Positions 43,780 through 55,645 of a stretch of 64,000 nt of DNA are shown here, piece after piece (within the stretch, counting starts at the first letter, position 1; each line of letters opens with the position of its first letter). A program made the position numbers and the translations under genes. The DNA comes from Blastobasis lacticolella (lineage: Eukaryota; Arthropoda; Insecta; Lepidoptera; Blastobasidae): positions 12,293,428 through 12,357,427 of the forward strand of contig LR990049.1 of the NCBI GenBank assembly GCA_905147135.1, written 5' to 3'. The notes under the pieces are model-generated. The model was not told the DNA's origin, made no database searches, and saw only the letters and a program-made list of their open reading frames with translations.

Positions 43780-46278
43780 TTGAACAATAAATCTTTTGAT
43801 ATTGTTCAGAATATACAGGACTGCTCTGGCATAAAGTCATTAGTAAATAGTGGTAATAAGCCTTTGGATGTACGTAAAGTAAAATGTTATAATAATAAAC
43901 AAAATTGTATAGTTAACTTAGTACATCAAAATATCCAAGGCATGACGAATAAAGAATTGGAAGTTGAGCTATTCATGAACGGTGAGAATGTTGATATTTT
44001 TTGCATTACTGAACATTGGTTAAAAGATCACCAGCTCATATTTGGCTTTAACAACCATAAACTTGCAAGTTCGTTTACAAGAGGGCAGGCAATTCATGGA
44101 GGTTCCCTAAGACTTGTTCGTAATTGCTTAAAATGCAAGGAACACACTGATATTGTCAAGCTGTCTGTTGAACGATCTGCTGAAATTGCCTGTATAGAAC
44201 TTGAGCGACTTATTGTAATGAGCGTATACAGACCTCCGGCTTCATCATTTGATTTGTTCGAGAAAATTATGGACGAAGCCCTTATTAAAGTTAGCAATTG
44301 TAATAAAAATATTGTTGTTTGTGGAGATTTTAATATAGATTTATTAGACGTATCTTGTAAATATACTGGTAGGCTAATATCATTATTTAAGTGTCATAAT
44401 TTAATCAACTTATTTTTAGAGCCTACTAGAATAACAAGTACTACATCAACTTGTCTAGACAACATTTTTTGTGATATCCAGGCATGTAGCCAGTCTGTAA
44501 TAAACAAATTGCAATCCGATCATTGTGGTCAATTAGCTGTGTTTAATGTTAATATGAGGAAAGAAACAAAAAATACTATTAAATTTGTACCAATTAACAA
44601 CAACCGTCTAAACAGTTTTAGAAATAACATTATAGAGAAATCATCTAATTTAAAGTATTTTGATGATACAAATGAATATTATAATTCAGTTTTACACATG
44701 ACAAAAACTGAAAGTAATAGTATATTCAAACCAAAGGTGAAGGCAGTAAACAGCAAACTTATGTTTAGCGATTGGGCGACAGCAGGAATACATAAGAGTA
44801 GAAATAAATTATATGAGCTCTATGCAGAACGGGCGTATAATAATAGCGTAGAATTTGCTGAGTATGTTAAACATTATTCGAAGTTATTTAAACGCGTTTG
44901 TGCTACAGCTAAATCGAATTTCGTTAAACACAAACTGAAAAATAGCACAGATGTAGTAAAATCCACATGGCAGATAACAAATAGTGAAACTGGAAAAGTA
45001 ACAAATCGCGATACTAAGTACAGTTTAAAGATAAATGATAATGTTGTTACCAAAAACTCGGAAGTTGCGGAGGCATTCAATAAATTTTTTACAGACATTC
45101 CAGTGTCAACTACGAAATCCTTAAGTTCGTCTCCTGCTCTCGCTGAATCCTTGTTAAAACAAAATGTACCCGAGAGTGTCATCGATTTTCAGTTCGAGCA
45201 TGCAACACCTCAAGATATAGTTAAGGCTTTTAAAACCATAAAAATAAAAGCAACTGCCGACATTGATGGTATGTCGGTAAAAATTATTAGCTCTGTAATT
45301 GATGTTATTGCTGTCCACTTAGCGAATATATTTAATCATTGTGTTGATAATGGTGAATTTCCTGACCTGATGAAGCACAGTAAAGTTATTCCATTGTTGA
45401 AAACTGGTAATACAACGGATCCTACAAATTTTAGACCAGTTTCAATTTTACCGACTCTAAGTAAAATATTTGAGAAAATCATATTAAATCAACTAAAAGC
45501 TCATTTTTATGGAAGTAACCTATTGCATCATAAACAATTCGGTTTTACTCGCGGTCGTTCAACAACTGATGCAGGTGTTGAACTTATTAAACATATCTTT
45601 GGGGCGTGGGAGGAATCACGTGATGCCTTAGGGGTTTTTTGTGATTTATCCAAAGCCTTTGATTGCGTTAATCATGACATTTTGGTCAGGAAATTACAAC
45701 ATTATGGAATAAAGGACTTGGCCCTGAACTTGCTAAATTCATACTTCAGTCATAGAATTCAAAAAGTTGATGTGAACGGAGAGAGATCTATGGGGTCTGT
45801 TGTCTCTATGGGTGTCCCCCAGGGATCTATTTTGGGCCCGTTTTTGTTTCTTGTTTATGTAAATGACTTACCGTACTTTGTAAAAGATACCCATGAAATT
45901 GTCTTGTTCGCGGACGATACATCTTTAGTGTTTAAAGTAAAAAGACAACAATTAACATATGAAGACGTGAACAAGGCTATTGCAGAAGTGGTAAACTGGT
46001 TTACGGTTAATAATTTATTACTGAATGGCAAGAAGACAAAATGTTTAAAATTCTCTTTGCCAAATGTTAGATCAGTGCCCACTAATGTACAAATAAAAGG
46101 CGAAAATTTGAATCTTGTTGATTCTACAGTATTTTTAGGCTTTACTCTGGATAATAAATTGCAATGGGGTCCTCACATTGATAAATTGGCGAAACGGCTA
46201 AGTTCTGCAGCATATGCTGTAAAGAAAATACGGGGTATTTCTGACGAGGCTACAGCAAGATTAGTTTACTTTATATAG
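43780..46278 (+). CDS. LINE D ORF2: endonuclease and reverse transcriptase
   Basis: 832 residues. Endonuclease motifs: VHQNIQGM (about 48-55), ITEHWL with Glu (75-80), VYRPPAS, VVCGDFNIDLL (179-189), LDNIFC and SDHCGQLAVF (246-255). RT motifs: ADIDGMSVKII, FPDLMKHSKVIPLLKTGNT, NFRPVSILPTLSKIFEKII, QFGFTRGRSTTDA, FCDLSKAFDCVNHD (motif A, about 619-632), GVPQGSILGPFLFLVYVNDL (motif B), LFADDTSLVF (motif C, about 708-717) and LGFTLDNKLQW. All catalytic residues look intact. The ATG precedes the endonuclease by about 45 residues and is a plausible start. The frame ends early at a TAG caused by a shift. Jockey/I-group LINE; clade not fixed. Confidence 0.9.
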   Translation: MNNKSFDIVQNIQDCSGIKSLVNSGNKPLDVRKVKCYNNKQNCIVNLVHQNIQGMTNKELEVELFMNGENVDIFCITEHWLKDHQLIFGFNNHKLASSFTRGQAIHGGSLRLVRNCLKCKEHTDIVKLSVERSAEIACIELERLIVMSVYRPPASSFDLFEKIMDEALIKVSNCNKNIVVCGDFNIDLLDVSCKYTGRLISLFKCHNLINLFLEPTRITSTTSTCLDNIFCDIQACSQSVINKLQSDHCGQLAVFNVNMRKETKNTIKFVPINNNRLNSFRNNIIEKSSNLKYFDDTNEYYNSVLHMTKTESNSIFKPKVKAVNSKLMFSDWATAGIHKSRNKLYELYAERAYNNSVEFAEYVKHYSKLFKRVCATAKSNFVKHKLKNSTDVVKSTWQITNSETGKVTNRDTKYSLKINDNVVTKNSEVAEAFNKFFTDIPVSTTKSLSSSPALAESLLKQNVPESVIDFQFEHATPQDIVKAFKTIKIKATADIDGMSVKIISSVIDVIAVHLANIFNHCVDNGEFPDLMKHSKVIPLLKTGNTTDPTNFRPVSILPTLSKIFEKIILNQLKAHFYGSNLLHHKQFGFTRGRSTTDAGVELIKHIFGAWEESRDALGVFCDLSKAFDCVNHDILVRKLQHYGIKDLALNLLNSYFSHRIQKVDVNGERSMGSVVSMGVPQGSILGPFLFLVYVNDLPYFVKDTHEIVLFADDTSLVFKVKRQQLTYEDVNKAIAEVVNWFTVNNLLLNGKKTKCLKFSLPNVRSVPTNVQIKGENLNLVDSTVFLGFTLDNKLQWGPHIDKLAKRLSSAAYAVKKIRGISDEATARLVYFI

Positions 46279-46744
46279 TTATTTCCACAGTATTATGGCC
46301 TATGGCATACTGCTGTGGGGACACGCTGCCGACTGGCACAATGTATTTGTATTGCAGAAAAGGGCTATTCGCGCGATTTATCAATTGAGACCTAGAACTT
46401 CACTAAGAGATAAATTCAGGAACATTGATATAATGACAATGCCGTCACAATATATATATGAGAACTTAATATATGTTCATAAAAATTTACACTTATTTAA
46501 GAAGAATAGTGATGTTCATAATATTAATACGAGAAATAAAGATAAGCTTGTTGCTGGTGCTTGTCGTCTAGCCAAAGTCCACAAATCATTTATGGGTCAA
46601 TGTGTACGCTTTTATAATAAGGTTCCAACAGATATTCAGAATTTACCATTGAATAAATTTAAAGTCGCTATAAAAAACAAATTATGTCAAAAAAGTTATT
46701 ATAGTATATCTGAATATGTAAATGACAAAAGTCCATGGGACTGA
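46279..46744 (+). pseudogene. LINE D ORF2 C-terminal part, in another frame
   Basis: Continues the ORF2 product in another frame: YFHSIMAYGILLWGHAADW, VFVLQKRAIRAIYQL, then VRFYNKVPTDIQNLPLNKFK and an end at SPWD. Directly upstream the first frame reads ARLVYFI and stops. One small indel near 46270-46278 explains the break. This is the only lesion that I see in the element. Confidence 0.85.
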
Positions 46745-46945
46745 ACTGCTGTTCTATACAGGTATTTACTTTTAAGATAGTATATAGGACAAATAATGTA
46801 TTAGTACATAAGACACGTTTAAAAAAAAAAGAATTAACGTAGGCTCTGTGGGTTTCTTGCCGTTTCTTTCCCCCACGGAGAACCACCTTGGAAGCGGCGT
46901 TAATTTTCCTTCCTCTCCCACACATGGTGTCTCCTGTCTGCGCTA

Positions 46946-47166
46946 GGGTAGGGGTAGGGTAGTAGTTAGAGTAGGGGTAGGGTAGGGTAGGAGTAAGATA
47001 GCGGTAAGGTAGTATAGGGTGGGGTAGGGGTAAGATAGTGGTAGGGTCGGGGTAAGATAGTGGTAGGGTAGGGGTAAGGTAGTGGTAGGGTAGGGTTAAG
47101 GCAATGGTAGGATAGGGTAGGGGTAAGGTAGCGATAGGGTAGGGATAAGATAGAGTAGGGTGGGAG
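46946..47166 (+). repeat. GTAGGG/GTAAGATAG minisatellite in the LINE D 3' region
   Basis: About 220 bp of degenerate GGTAGGGTAGGGGTAAGATAGT-like units (period near 12-24 bp). Similar base composition to the tracts at 19132, 22074 and 61600, but without their GACGCCACGCGAACG-type end. Confidence 0.85.
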
Positions 47167-47578
47167 CAACTACCTATCACATGCAGCATGTGTGATGCAC
47201 GCTCACATAAAAGTCTGTCTGGCGGTGGCGTGGGGGCCGGGTCGCTCTTTTCCCTCAAATATGGTTGAATTGGACGATGGCTGGGCCCTGCGTTATACTC
47301 GTGAACGGGTGCTGCCTTGGTGGACTGGCTTACTCTTGCTGTAGTTTTAGGTGGTTTTTCTTAATTATACTAGACATACCTACGAGTATATAATATAATA
47401 TAGCGTTCCGGCTCTATCTGGCATTGTCGAGCCCGGTTCGGTTGTGGTTGGCGAGGGATACGTTTATCTACAGCCATAGGGCGGTCAGCGTGTCACTGTG
47501 TGTTTCCTTCCTACTTTCCTACCCCCCTCCTTTTTGACGATTGAAAGAGATATTTAATGTCCTAATCAATAAAGAAAT

Positions 47579-47600
47579 TTTGATTTGATTTGATTTGATT
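47579..47600 (+). repeat. (TTTGA)4 terminus of LINE D
   Basis: Four TTTGA units plus TT, 8 bp after AATAAAG. Short tandem repeats instead of poly(A) at the 3' end are known for several LINE clades. Confidence 0.85.
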
Positions 47601-50600
47601 ATACATTCATATATTATCATATTCTGTTCCTTGATTGCTAGGTCATCAATGCTGTCGAAAATATGCATATTATTTACCTACTTCCTTCAAAAACTGCAAA
47701 ATATAACCTCAAACTAACTGATCTATCAAGACGCTATCTGTCGAATAACGGCTATCTGGCGCTTAAAGAGGCAGATCAATTTATTCCCCAGATAACGGTT
47801 TTATTCGTCAAATAACTCTTAACTGACAGTTGAAAATTTCAAAAACTTGCTATCCGTCGAATAAACGCTAACAGACTGTTTATCTCAGGATTGAACAATC
47901 GGCCCTTAATCTATTGATTATTATTGACAAGATAAGAAGAGGTGAGTACTTACCTGTTAAAATATAAAGAGAAATAAACCAAAAACAAACTATATTTAGG
48001 TAAACCATATTTTCGACTCATTTAACCCACTCACTCATCCTCATCTGCCAGAGTCCACCCTACTACTCTTCCTCCTCCAATTCGCCCGCTGAATGTAATC
48101 CCACAGGCCACCTTTTATTCTTATTGTTGTGTTTTAACTTTTTACATGCAGTGACCATTACCAGATGTTAAGAAAAAGCGGACACAGCCTAGTCCTTCTA
48201 CCAGCAGGGACCACGAGCAGGTGAGGTTGGCTCGTGTCCATGAGATGTTAGCAGAGCCCCAAAACCCCCCCTAAGTTCGATCCATTGCCATTATAGTCTC
48301 CTTTTTCCTGAAACCCACAGAGCCTATTACATCCAATTTGTTTCTAATGCAAACCTCGCCATAAAACGAAACGCAAGGGACAGAAATGGCGGGAAGCTTT
48401 CGCGATGTCAGTGCTCAAACTGAGAGACCTCTAATTGCTCATTTTGTTTGGTTTATGTAACAATTAGAAAGGGAAACTGTGGAGGGAGGCGCTCGTGTGC
48501 GGTAATGGTCGCCGTTGGCGCACCAAAATTAAGCCTTCCGACGACTTCCGCGCCCCAAGTATTTTTGTTTAATTTTCCAGCGGTATAGGTAGCCGTGGCT
48601 TTTCATTCCGTTATCTAAATATTAGTGCGAAGCGCGGTTTACGGTTTACGGGCTTTTTTCGTTCGGGCTGTGGAAACATCGGAATGTTATTTTTTATTTT
48701 AGGGCACGTCAATGGGTGCGATGTAGCCTTTGGATTATATTCCGACTAGCGAATGCGATCTAAAGACCTCGGCGAGTTTGACTATGAACCGCTAGCTCCA
48801 TTTCAAGATAAGGGTCCAACCAACAAAGAGAAAGTCGCGGGAAACGCCCCCAATGATCATTATGAAATGCTATTAACAGTTTTCATTGTTGCGGGACAAA
48901 ATTGAAAGTCCATTGAAAAGTCGTTCTGTGAAGTAGAGTGATTTATGCCCTACACTTCAATGGATCGATGGCGCTAATATTGACTCTTTGCATACTGCAG
49001 AGGGAATTTGAAATTCTAAAGTAGTTTAAAAAGCCTCTCCTCACCTGATCTCAATTTTTATATACTTCTCTAAGCAATTGGGAATAATATTTTGGACTTT
49101 TCTATTATTAAAACTGCAATCACGTTTCATACATTTTTTGACCAATAATTTTAAATGTCGGCCATAGAAGATATATATTTTTCCTGATAGAGCAATCAAT
49201 TCCTAACATTAAATCCCATCAGGAGACCCATTTTTTTGTGTCCCAAACTTCGTCTTTTCATAGCGACAACCTACACTATTGTGTGGGTTCTATAAGTAAC
49301 AAAACCATCACATCCTCTTGTCAGTTCCGCTTTTCAAACACTTTTATTAAAGTCACTTTTATTTATGGTGAAAATGAAAACCACCAAAATTAGATGTTAA
49401 AAAATGAACCACTCAGGTCATAAAATAATCGGTCGTCGTTAGTAACAGCTTGATAACTACGCAACACAATAGATAGCGTAAACATTTTTAGTGACACCAT
49501 ATGTTTACTTTAAAGATAATAAAAAAAACCTACAGCTGTAACAACGACTATAAGAATAGAGAACAAAGTAGTAATACGGGTGTCGTATGCACAACACTGA
49601 ACGGAATGTGACAAACCTAGAAACCTGAGTTTCATACAGTGAAAATATTGTTAAGCTGAATAAAAGCCACATCATGATAAAGTTGGCTCGTTGGTTGGCC
49701 GTTGTGTTAACTTTGAAATAGCGCCTCTGCGCCCATCCAGGCTCGAGTTTGTGAGTTATTTTATGGGCTGAATGACCATTCCATGTAGCAGCACATTACG
49801 ACGTAGTGATGAAATCATAAACTCTGTACAATACATGTATCCACAGGATGATAATAAAGACAGGTTAGAAAAATATTAAATAAATAAAATAAAAGTATAA
49901 CTTTGTACTTAAGTTACCTTCTGTTAAATTGTATTTATTATTTTTGTGTACAATAAATAATTATGAATTATAAAAAGGGAGTTGTTTTTTAGGGATCGAA
50001 TCTAGTAAAAACGGTATCTTGATGAGATCACTTTACATCTACCGGATACTCAATACCCATTTTCTCAGAACCGGGTAAATGTTGAAATTAATAAAGGTAA
50101 AGCAACCAAGAAATCTAAATACCAAGGTCGCAGACCTAAAAATAGACAGGTTTCCAGTTCTAAAACAATGCATTCATCAAAACACACTAGGTATGTTGGT
50201 ACAACATACCTACAATCTTAAAATTCGGCAAGAAGTGAGGTTATACAGCACAAGCAAAATAAATATCCGAAAATCATGAAATTGTAATGACATCACTCAA
50301 AAGAGGATTTAACTTGTAGTAACTCTATTACTAAGCTTTCGTTGAATAAAAAATTTCTATGTACGTTTATCCATTTGTGTCTATGGAATCGTAACTAGAC
50401 TTGATTATAATCATCTTTGCGTTAATGTCCGGTTGTGCTGTCGCGCACGTGAGGCTCCGCATCCATAACTAGACTGGAATATTAACCCAAAATAGCAAAA
50501 ATAATTAGATCAAAAACTAAGAACGGGGTTCTGTTAAAACTGCTGTTAAAAAAACTGAAAAATTTAAAACAAACAAGTTGGTAGTAAATTAAATGTGAGT

Positions 50601-50736
50601 TGCTAGGTGTGGGCGTAGGTGTTATATGGTGTTGTGAAATGTTACTCCATTTAAACTTGTAAGCAGTCGCGGCCCCATTCTCATATATGTAAACATATAC
50701 TTAATATATGTGTCCACATATAACTTCCGTGACCCT
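47601..50736. other. 3.1 kb without an assigned gene
   Basis: Contains a word GGATTGAACAATCGGCCC near 47890 with nearby similar CTATC.GTCGAATAA words (about 47730 and 47850), suggesting an old MITE. There is a possible exon-like segment at 48166-48220 (see findings) and GC-richer patches at 48480-48680. Nothing is certain. Confidence 0.4.
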
Positions 50737-50848
50737 GCTACCAGGGGAACCTGACCAGATTGGATCATGGTTACACATTCAGTCGCTTGAATGTGCAGGT
50801 TTCATCATGATGTTTTCCCTCACCATAACCACACGGCCACCGATGCTC
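50737..50848 (-). mobile_element. SINE S2 copy, internally deleted
   Basis: Matches 22380-22581: CAGGGGAACCTGACCAGATT, GGATCATGGTTACACATTCA and GTGCAGGTTTCATCA, then ACCACACGGCCACCGATGCTC. The middle, including the B-box region, is missing. Confidence 0.75.
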
Positions 50849-52317
50849 CCATATATTAAGTACATGGACACATTTATTTAAAATTTATAGAAATTTAGAA
50901 TCTAGCTCAAAGTAGCATAAACATTTTAAAAATGTAAAATCAGATCAAGGAGGGTTGTGGTGAAAATTGTCGCTCAGTCATTGGTAGTCTATTGTACTAG
51001 TATGCGAGTACACTAGTACAAAAAAAAAAAAAACTACATTTAAAAATCAATCTATCTCCATGAAAATCAACATAAATAAAACCGTACCTTTTTTCGTTTT
51101 CTCGCGACCGACCCTGTAACTAATGTACCGAGTAGCAGAGTCTGACTCGAGAGGGGACTGTTTTTATGATGCAAATCAGGGACGACTGCCGTCAGTGGTT
51201 CGGTGAACCAGCCAACTAGACGCTAGTAGCTGCATTGTTACGAGTGCCAACTGTGATTTGTGTGTTCAACAAATTCCAACAAAATACTGCGCTACCTATC
51301 TAAGACCAGAGAAAGGCGCTCGGCAATATTTTTATTGTTAAAGGAGGAAAGGTTGTTTGGGGTTTAGTAGTTTTGTAGCCGTATTTGTGTAAATTGTATT
51401 GGTTATGATGCTCGCATCTCAAGCTCACCTGATGTTGAGATGTAAACTTAGTGGGAGAATTAGAAACTTTTAACAAAATGAAACAAAGCGAAACCTTTTG
51501 CACCGTTTGTAAACATCATAAAGTTTAGCACAATTATTGTATGACTATATGACAACAAAGAAACTGGACATTGCTTTACATCCAATATCTTTGATATAAC
51601 TTTGACGTATAGATAAACGTAAAGATTATAATTATTATGACCAAATACAAAAGTTGCCATAAGTTAAGAAGAAATAAATAGTAAGTTTTTAAACTTAGGT
51701 CGAGTCCAAATCTCGAGATTTGTGAGTCGATAAGGTGCCTACATGTAATAGATTTTTTAATTAAATTAAAGTAAAAAATTAAAATTCAGACGAAGTAGTC
51801 CATATTACATTAGAATGTCAACGATCGTGAATGAATATGGTGCACAGCTATTTTAAATAAAAATCCTGCAATGAAGTAAAACAAACAGTCTTAACAACAC
51901 TGTCAATAAAAGTTATCTTAACTTAGTTTTTCTACATCGTAATAAAAGGGAAACACGATGGAAAACTAAGAAGTACGAAATAATTAAGTAACTCAGTGAC
52001 CATGTCCACAAAGTAGACTTCATCTGCACTAAATTATCATAGTATGATACTCGGCACCTCACAGCATCTCGACCTAAGTATAATTGCTTTCCCTAATAAG
52101 TAATTTGGGAAAGTCCCGTCGTCGGCGCTTGCTGCTCGATGGTATAATTAGATACGTCGTTAATTAGACGTAGCCCCGCTAGAGCACTCAGGGTCTGGCG
52201 TCGTCGTTTGCTTTTCTACAAGAATGCAGCTGGTTTTTACCCGCTGAAATTTAAAAATTAAAATCGAACAATTTTCTCCTGATATTTCCAACTCAGGCGA
52301 CTGACTGTGTCACTATG
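50849..52317. other. 1.5 kb without a recognisable gene
   Basis: An A14 run at 51020-51033. No repeat or coding motif recognised. Confidence 0.5.
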
Positions 52318-52450
52318 ATCCAATTAGGTTCCACTGGTAGCAGGGTCACGGAGTTCAGATGGCGGTCGCCCCACTGTTATTACCTGATCTGCTAAATCCT
52401 GGATAATGGTCAAGGCGGACCCCGGGCTCTCGTGCGCGAGAGCACAACCA
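52318..52450 (+). mobile_element. SINE S2, 3' half
   Basis: Plus-strand GGTAGCAGGGTCACGGAGTT, GATGGCGGTCGCCCCACTG, TTATTACCTGATCTGCTAAA and TCCTGGATAATGGTCAAGGC, ending in GCGCGAGAGCACAACC. This is the 3' half of the family as seen on the minus strand at 22274-22400. Confidence 0.75.
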
Positions 52451-53225
52451 AAATTCATCTAGCTACAACTGAAAAGGCAGTTCTGCTACCAAGAATAGTG
52501 GTTGCAAAAAGTACAAAATCAGTAATAAAAGGCGTCAATCCCGTAGCGTGTTACAGCATTCGTATGCCAGCGTTCCGAAAAACGTGTCGAAAATCACCGT
52601 TCGGGCGGTCCATCGTGAAAGGGAAGAGAAATGGCTGATATAATTTTGCGAGAACACATGGCGTCCGCCGGGAGAGCGTAGGGGAGAAAGCTATTTTGTT
52701 AATGGAAGCACAATGGAAAAGAAAACTCAATCAAGCGCACGAGTCGCCGTGATTTCTGCGCCTAACTACGAGAGATATATTGTGGGCCCGAGTCGTCATT
52801 AGCCGCGGAACGCCGCATTGCCCACAGAGGGGCGCGGGAATTCTTCTAAATAACCTTGACGTGACTTTTTATACGAGATCCCGATTTGGTCTACATTTAG
52901 AGATTGGGGCGGTTGTTACTTTTTATTTAATGAAAACGGGATAGGTTCGACCTCAATCACGCCCTGTCTCGGTAGGTAGTAATGTTCGGCATGAAACTTA
53001 TTAGCTCTTGTTGATGAACATCGTTCAAAACGGAACAAAGTTCTGGCTAGGTAAGACGAATCACTTGTGTTTGGTCCCTGAAGAGTACGATATTCTATTT
53101 TTGGTTAACTTCGTAATAAGATTCCCAGTAGTGTTAGGATTTGCTACCTACCTAGCAAATGTTTCGAAGTCAGAACTTCCATTCACAATTAACGCAAGTA
53201 ATTTTATCTTTGGGTTTTGGCCACG
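52451..53225. other. No gene seen
   Basis: A GC- and CpG-richer patch (about 52560-52860), then AT-rich sequence. Confidence 0.5.
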
Positions 53226-53423
53226 TATTTTTTCTTTTGTAACTTAAACAAAAAATAATAGCGATACAGTGTGTTGAAATATTGCGTGACGTTACGTCTG
53301 AGGTGAAATTTTACTCAGAAACTTTGATACGCATTAGCTTTGCCATTTTTTATTGAATACCTAAATAAATAAATAAATTATGTCATATTTTTTATAATCT
53401 AACTGACGGTCTAATTAGAGCTT
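53226..53423. repeat. Dispersed repeat R5, copy 2
   Basis: Partner of 6811-7002, same orientation. Confidence 0.7.
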
Positions 53424-54109
53424 AGAATGTTTTAACTCATTCATCATCCCTATTCAAGGTTAAACATACCTTGAACGAGGAAAGGCGCAATAACTTACAC
53501 GATAACTCGAATTTCATTGCGTCGTTTTCGATATCGAAACGGAATTATGTCGAGTTTATTAAAGTCGAAGGGGTACGCAGTATCGGCCATATTATAATAC
53601 CGTCGTAACGGGCTGCGCAAGGAATATACATATTTATACAGGGGTAATGCCGCAGCGGTTGCAAGGCAGGGCACGTATGAGGCGCGTGCCCGGATGAATT
53701 GAACGGGACGCGACGCCTACCGCTGAAATGTCACGACATGATCCACCAAATTAAAAAAATAGTCAAAATTGTGTCCAAGTGTCCACGTCACAAAGTAAGA
53801 AACGGCCGTTCTCTATTTTATGATCACGTTGAGCGATAATTGAGTAGGCAATGTCATTTATTGTTTACCACGTACAATTGCTTCATATTTTCAAATAACA
53901 TTGTACTTGAAATGACTTTTATATAAGTACTATGTATTTCTTTTCCTATAAAATGGAGCGAAAGTCGCCGCTCGCCGCTCCTAGAGTAGTAAGTACATAC
54001 TTTCCGGTGGCCGTACCATTCGTTTACATTTGCGAAAAAGTAAAAAGCACCTCTAAGTAGTTACAGAACTCGTAATCCTAAAAACGTCTGTTCCTAATTT
54101 CTTTTCCGA
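53424..54109. other. No gene seen
   Basis: CpG-richer at 53500-53740; no frame that I can support. Confidence 0.5.
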
Positions 54110-54245
54110 TTTTAAAAGAGCCATCTTTCATTTACGACGACATTTAGAACAAGAAAATTTCAGGCCTCAACACGAAGTTTTGGCAATTTCCGTACTTTGC
54201 GTCGCTTTTTTGCGACCCATACTTTGTCGTTAATCTTGCGAACAA
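54110..54245 (+). repeat. Repeat R7, copy 1
   Basis: Diverged match to 59893-60038 in the same orientation. Anchors are TAAAAGAGCC, GAACAAGAAAATTTC, ACGAAGTTTTGGCAATTTCC and TCGTTAATCTTGCGAACAAA. Confidence 0.55.
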
Positions 54246-55004
54246 AAAGTCGCTATGCTCGACGACTCGTTACTGTAACAATGTAAGGCGACAGATTTAA
54301 ATTACCCACTGGGATTGGCCGTCGATTTAACTTTATAGGCAAAAATTACACTGACGCAAATGGATAATTGTGGCGTTTAAACATAATTTTCCGAGAAGTT
54401 GGAGCGTTACAGTCCATTAGGCTGAATAGGCATTTAATTCATAAAGTTTGTACTGCCTTTCACATGGGTAGAATTTTAAAATAAGTACCTAGCTAAGTAT
54501 ATTAATACGTGAGAAGCTTTATCACATACGAGCCTTTAGTTAGTCGCAGAATATGTAATAACTACCGTACTCTGGTAGTAATATATTTATGTAGAAGTAA
54601 AGAAGCAGTAGGTAATGGCACGTTGATGGCTTAACTGCTGTATCTACGACACGACAGGAGCATAAGTAATAAAAATAAGCAACATGATTGTGAAACAAAA
54701 CAAATTCAATAATAACTCTCGGCTCTGTCCCGGGTCCTTATTGCAGAAATGCGTCCGTCTATTTTGTCTATCTCCATTCAATATTGTAAAAGAGGTTTTC
54801 ACTGGATTTTATATTACGGTTGTAAGGGATCGTTCCGTCTCTCCATTCGAGGTTATATTCGACCCAAATTTGTCCAAATGCGGACACATTTTCGACGTCT
54901 CTCAGAACACTTTTCTTTTATTGGAATGTATATTTCAGAAATATCATCCGTGCATTTCGTTGAACGCAGATATGTAGCCACAAAGGCTGGCGGTATGTTA
55001 CTTA
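54246..55004. other. No gene seen
   Basis: Overlapping frames at 54684-55048 carry no motif that I recognise. Confidence 0.45.
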
Positions 55005-55145
55005 CTAGCTTTTTCCCGCCACTTCGTTCGTGTAAAATTCGGTTATAACTTTCCAGATATGTTCCGCCCTGTTATTCTGGGCCCTAAGCTATATTGCTAC
55101 CAAATTTTATCTAAATCCGTACGCGTACGTAGCGTGATGTAGTAA
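55005..55145 (+). repeat. Dispersed LINE/SINE-tail-like repeat
   Basis: TAGCTTTTTCCCGCC..CTTCGTTCGTGTAAAAT, then GCTATATTGCTACCAAATTT and ATCTAAATCCGT are typical words of a very common lepidopteran repeat. Recognised from memory. Confidence 0.45.
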
Positions 55146-55580
55146 CTAACTACCTTACAAACTTTCGCGTGTATAATATAGAGTAGGCAATAAATTGACA
55201 TATACCTATGTCTCCAAAACATTTCGAAACTTCGGGCGTCAACATCTTAAGAAGTATAACCGATCATATCGGGAATTTCTAATGTATTACTGAAAATTTT
55301 ATGTTTCCGTGCTTTTTATAGACCCATATATTGGGCTTATTCTATACTGAAGCCATTTTTACGGCTTCAACGAGCACAAGGAGGTGTTTTATAGTGGGCT
55401 GGTGTAAAATTACATCCGAGTTGGGAGCATATTTCAAATTTTTTTCACAATTTCTGTATGGCACAATTTTTAACAATTTTATGAGTGTTTCTCAGCTGGA
55501 GTGTTTCTTTGCCAGTATGTTTAATAGTGCATTATGATTGGAGTGTGAATAAATTAATTATCATTTTACACAAGTGAGAT
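55146..55580. other. No gene seen
   Basis: AT-rich. Confidence 0.5.
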
Positions 55581-55645
55581 TTTGATTGAGATTCGAACCC
55601 GGTACCTCTCGCTTGCGAGTCAAATACCTTAACCCGGGTCCACTA
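55581..55645 (-). repeat. SINE S2 head fragment
   Basis: GATTCGAACCCGGTACCTCT matches the B-box region of the S2 head (22530-22550) on the minus strand and is followed by GCGAGTCAAATACCTTAACC. It is joined to GGGTCCACTAGT, the closing words of the element at 61424-61804, so two repeat ends may meet here. Confidence 0.5.

Larger units (their letters stand above)
43780..47600 (+). mobile_element. LINE D, non-LTR retrotransposon
   Basis: ORF2 (43780-46278, continued 46295-46744), then an unusually long 3' region (46745-47600) containing a G-rich minisatellite, an AATAAA at about 47569 and a final (TTTGA)4TT. The 5' end is not defined and no ORF1 was recognised, so it is probably 5'-truncated. 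No target duplication was found. Confidence 0.85.

Noticed and set aside
46946..47166. Telomeric repeat tract
   Set aside because: Lepidopteran telomeres are (TTAGG)n. The units here are GTAGGG-like and irregular and lie inside a LINE.
47935..47960. Strong splice-donor-like word on both strands (GGTGAGTACTTACCTG)
   Set aside because: It is self-complementary, so a donor match on both strands is expected. No adjacent open exon was seen.
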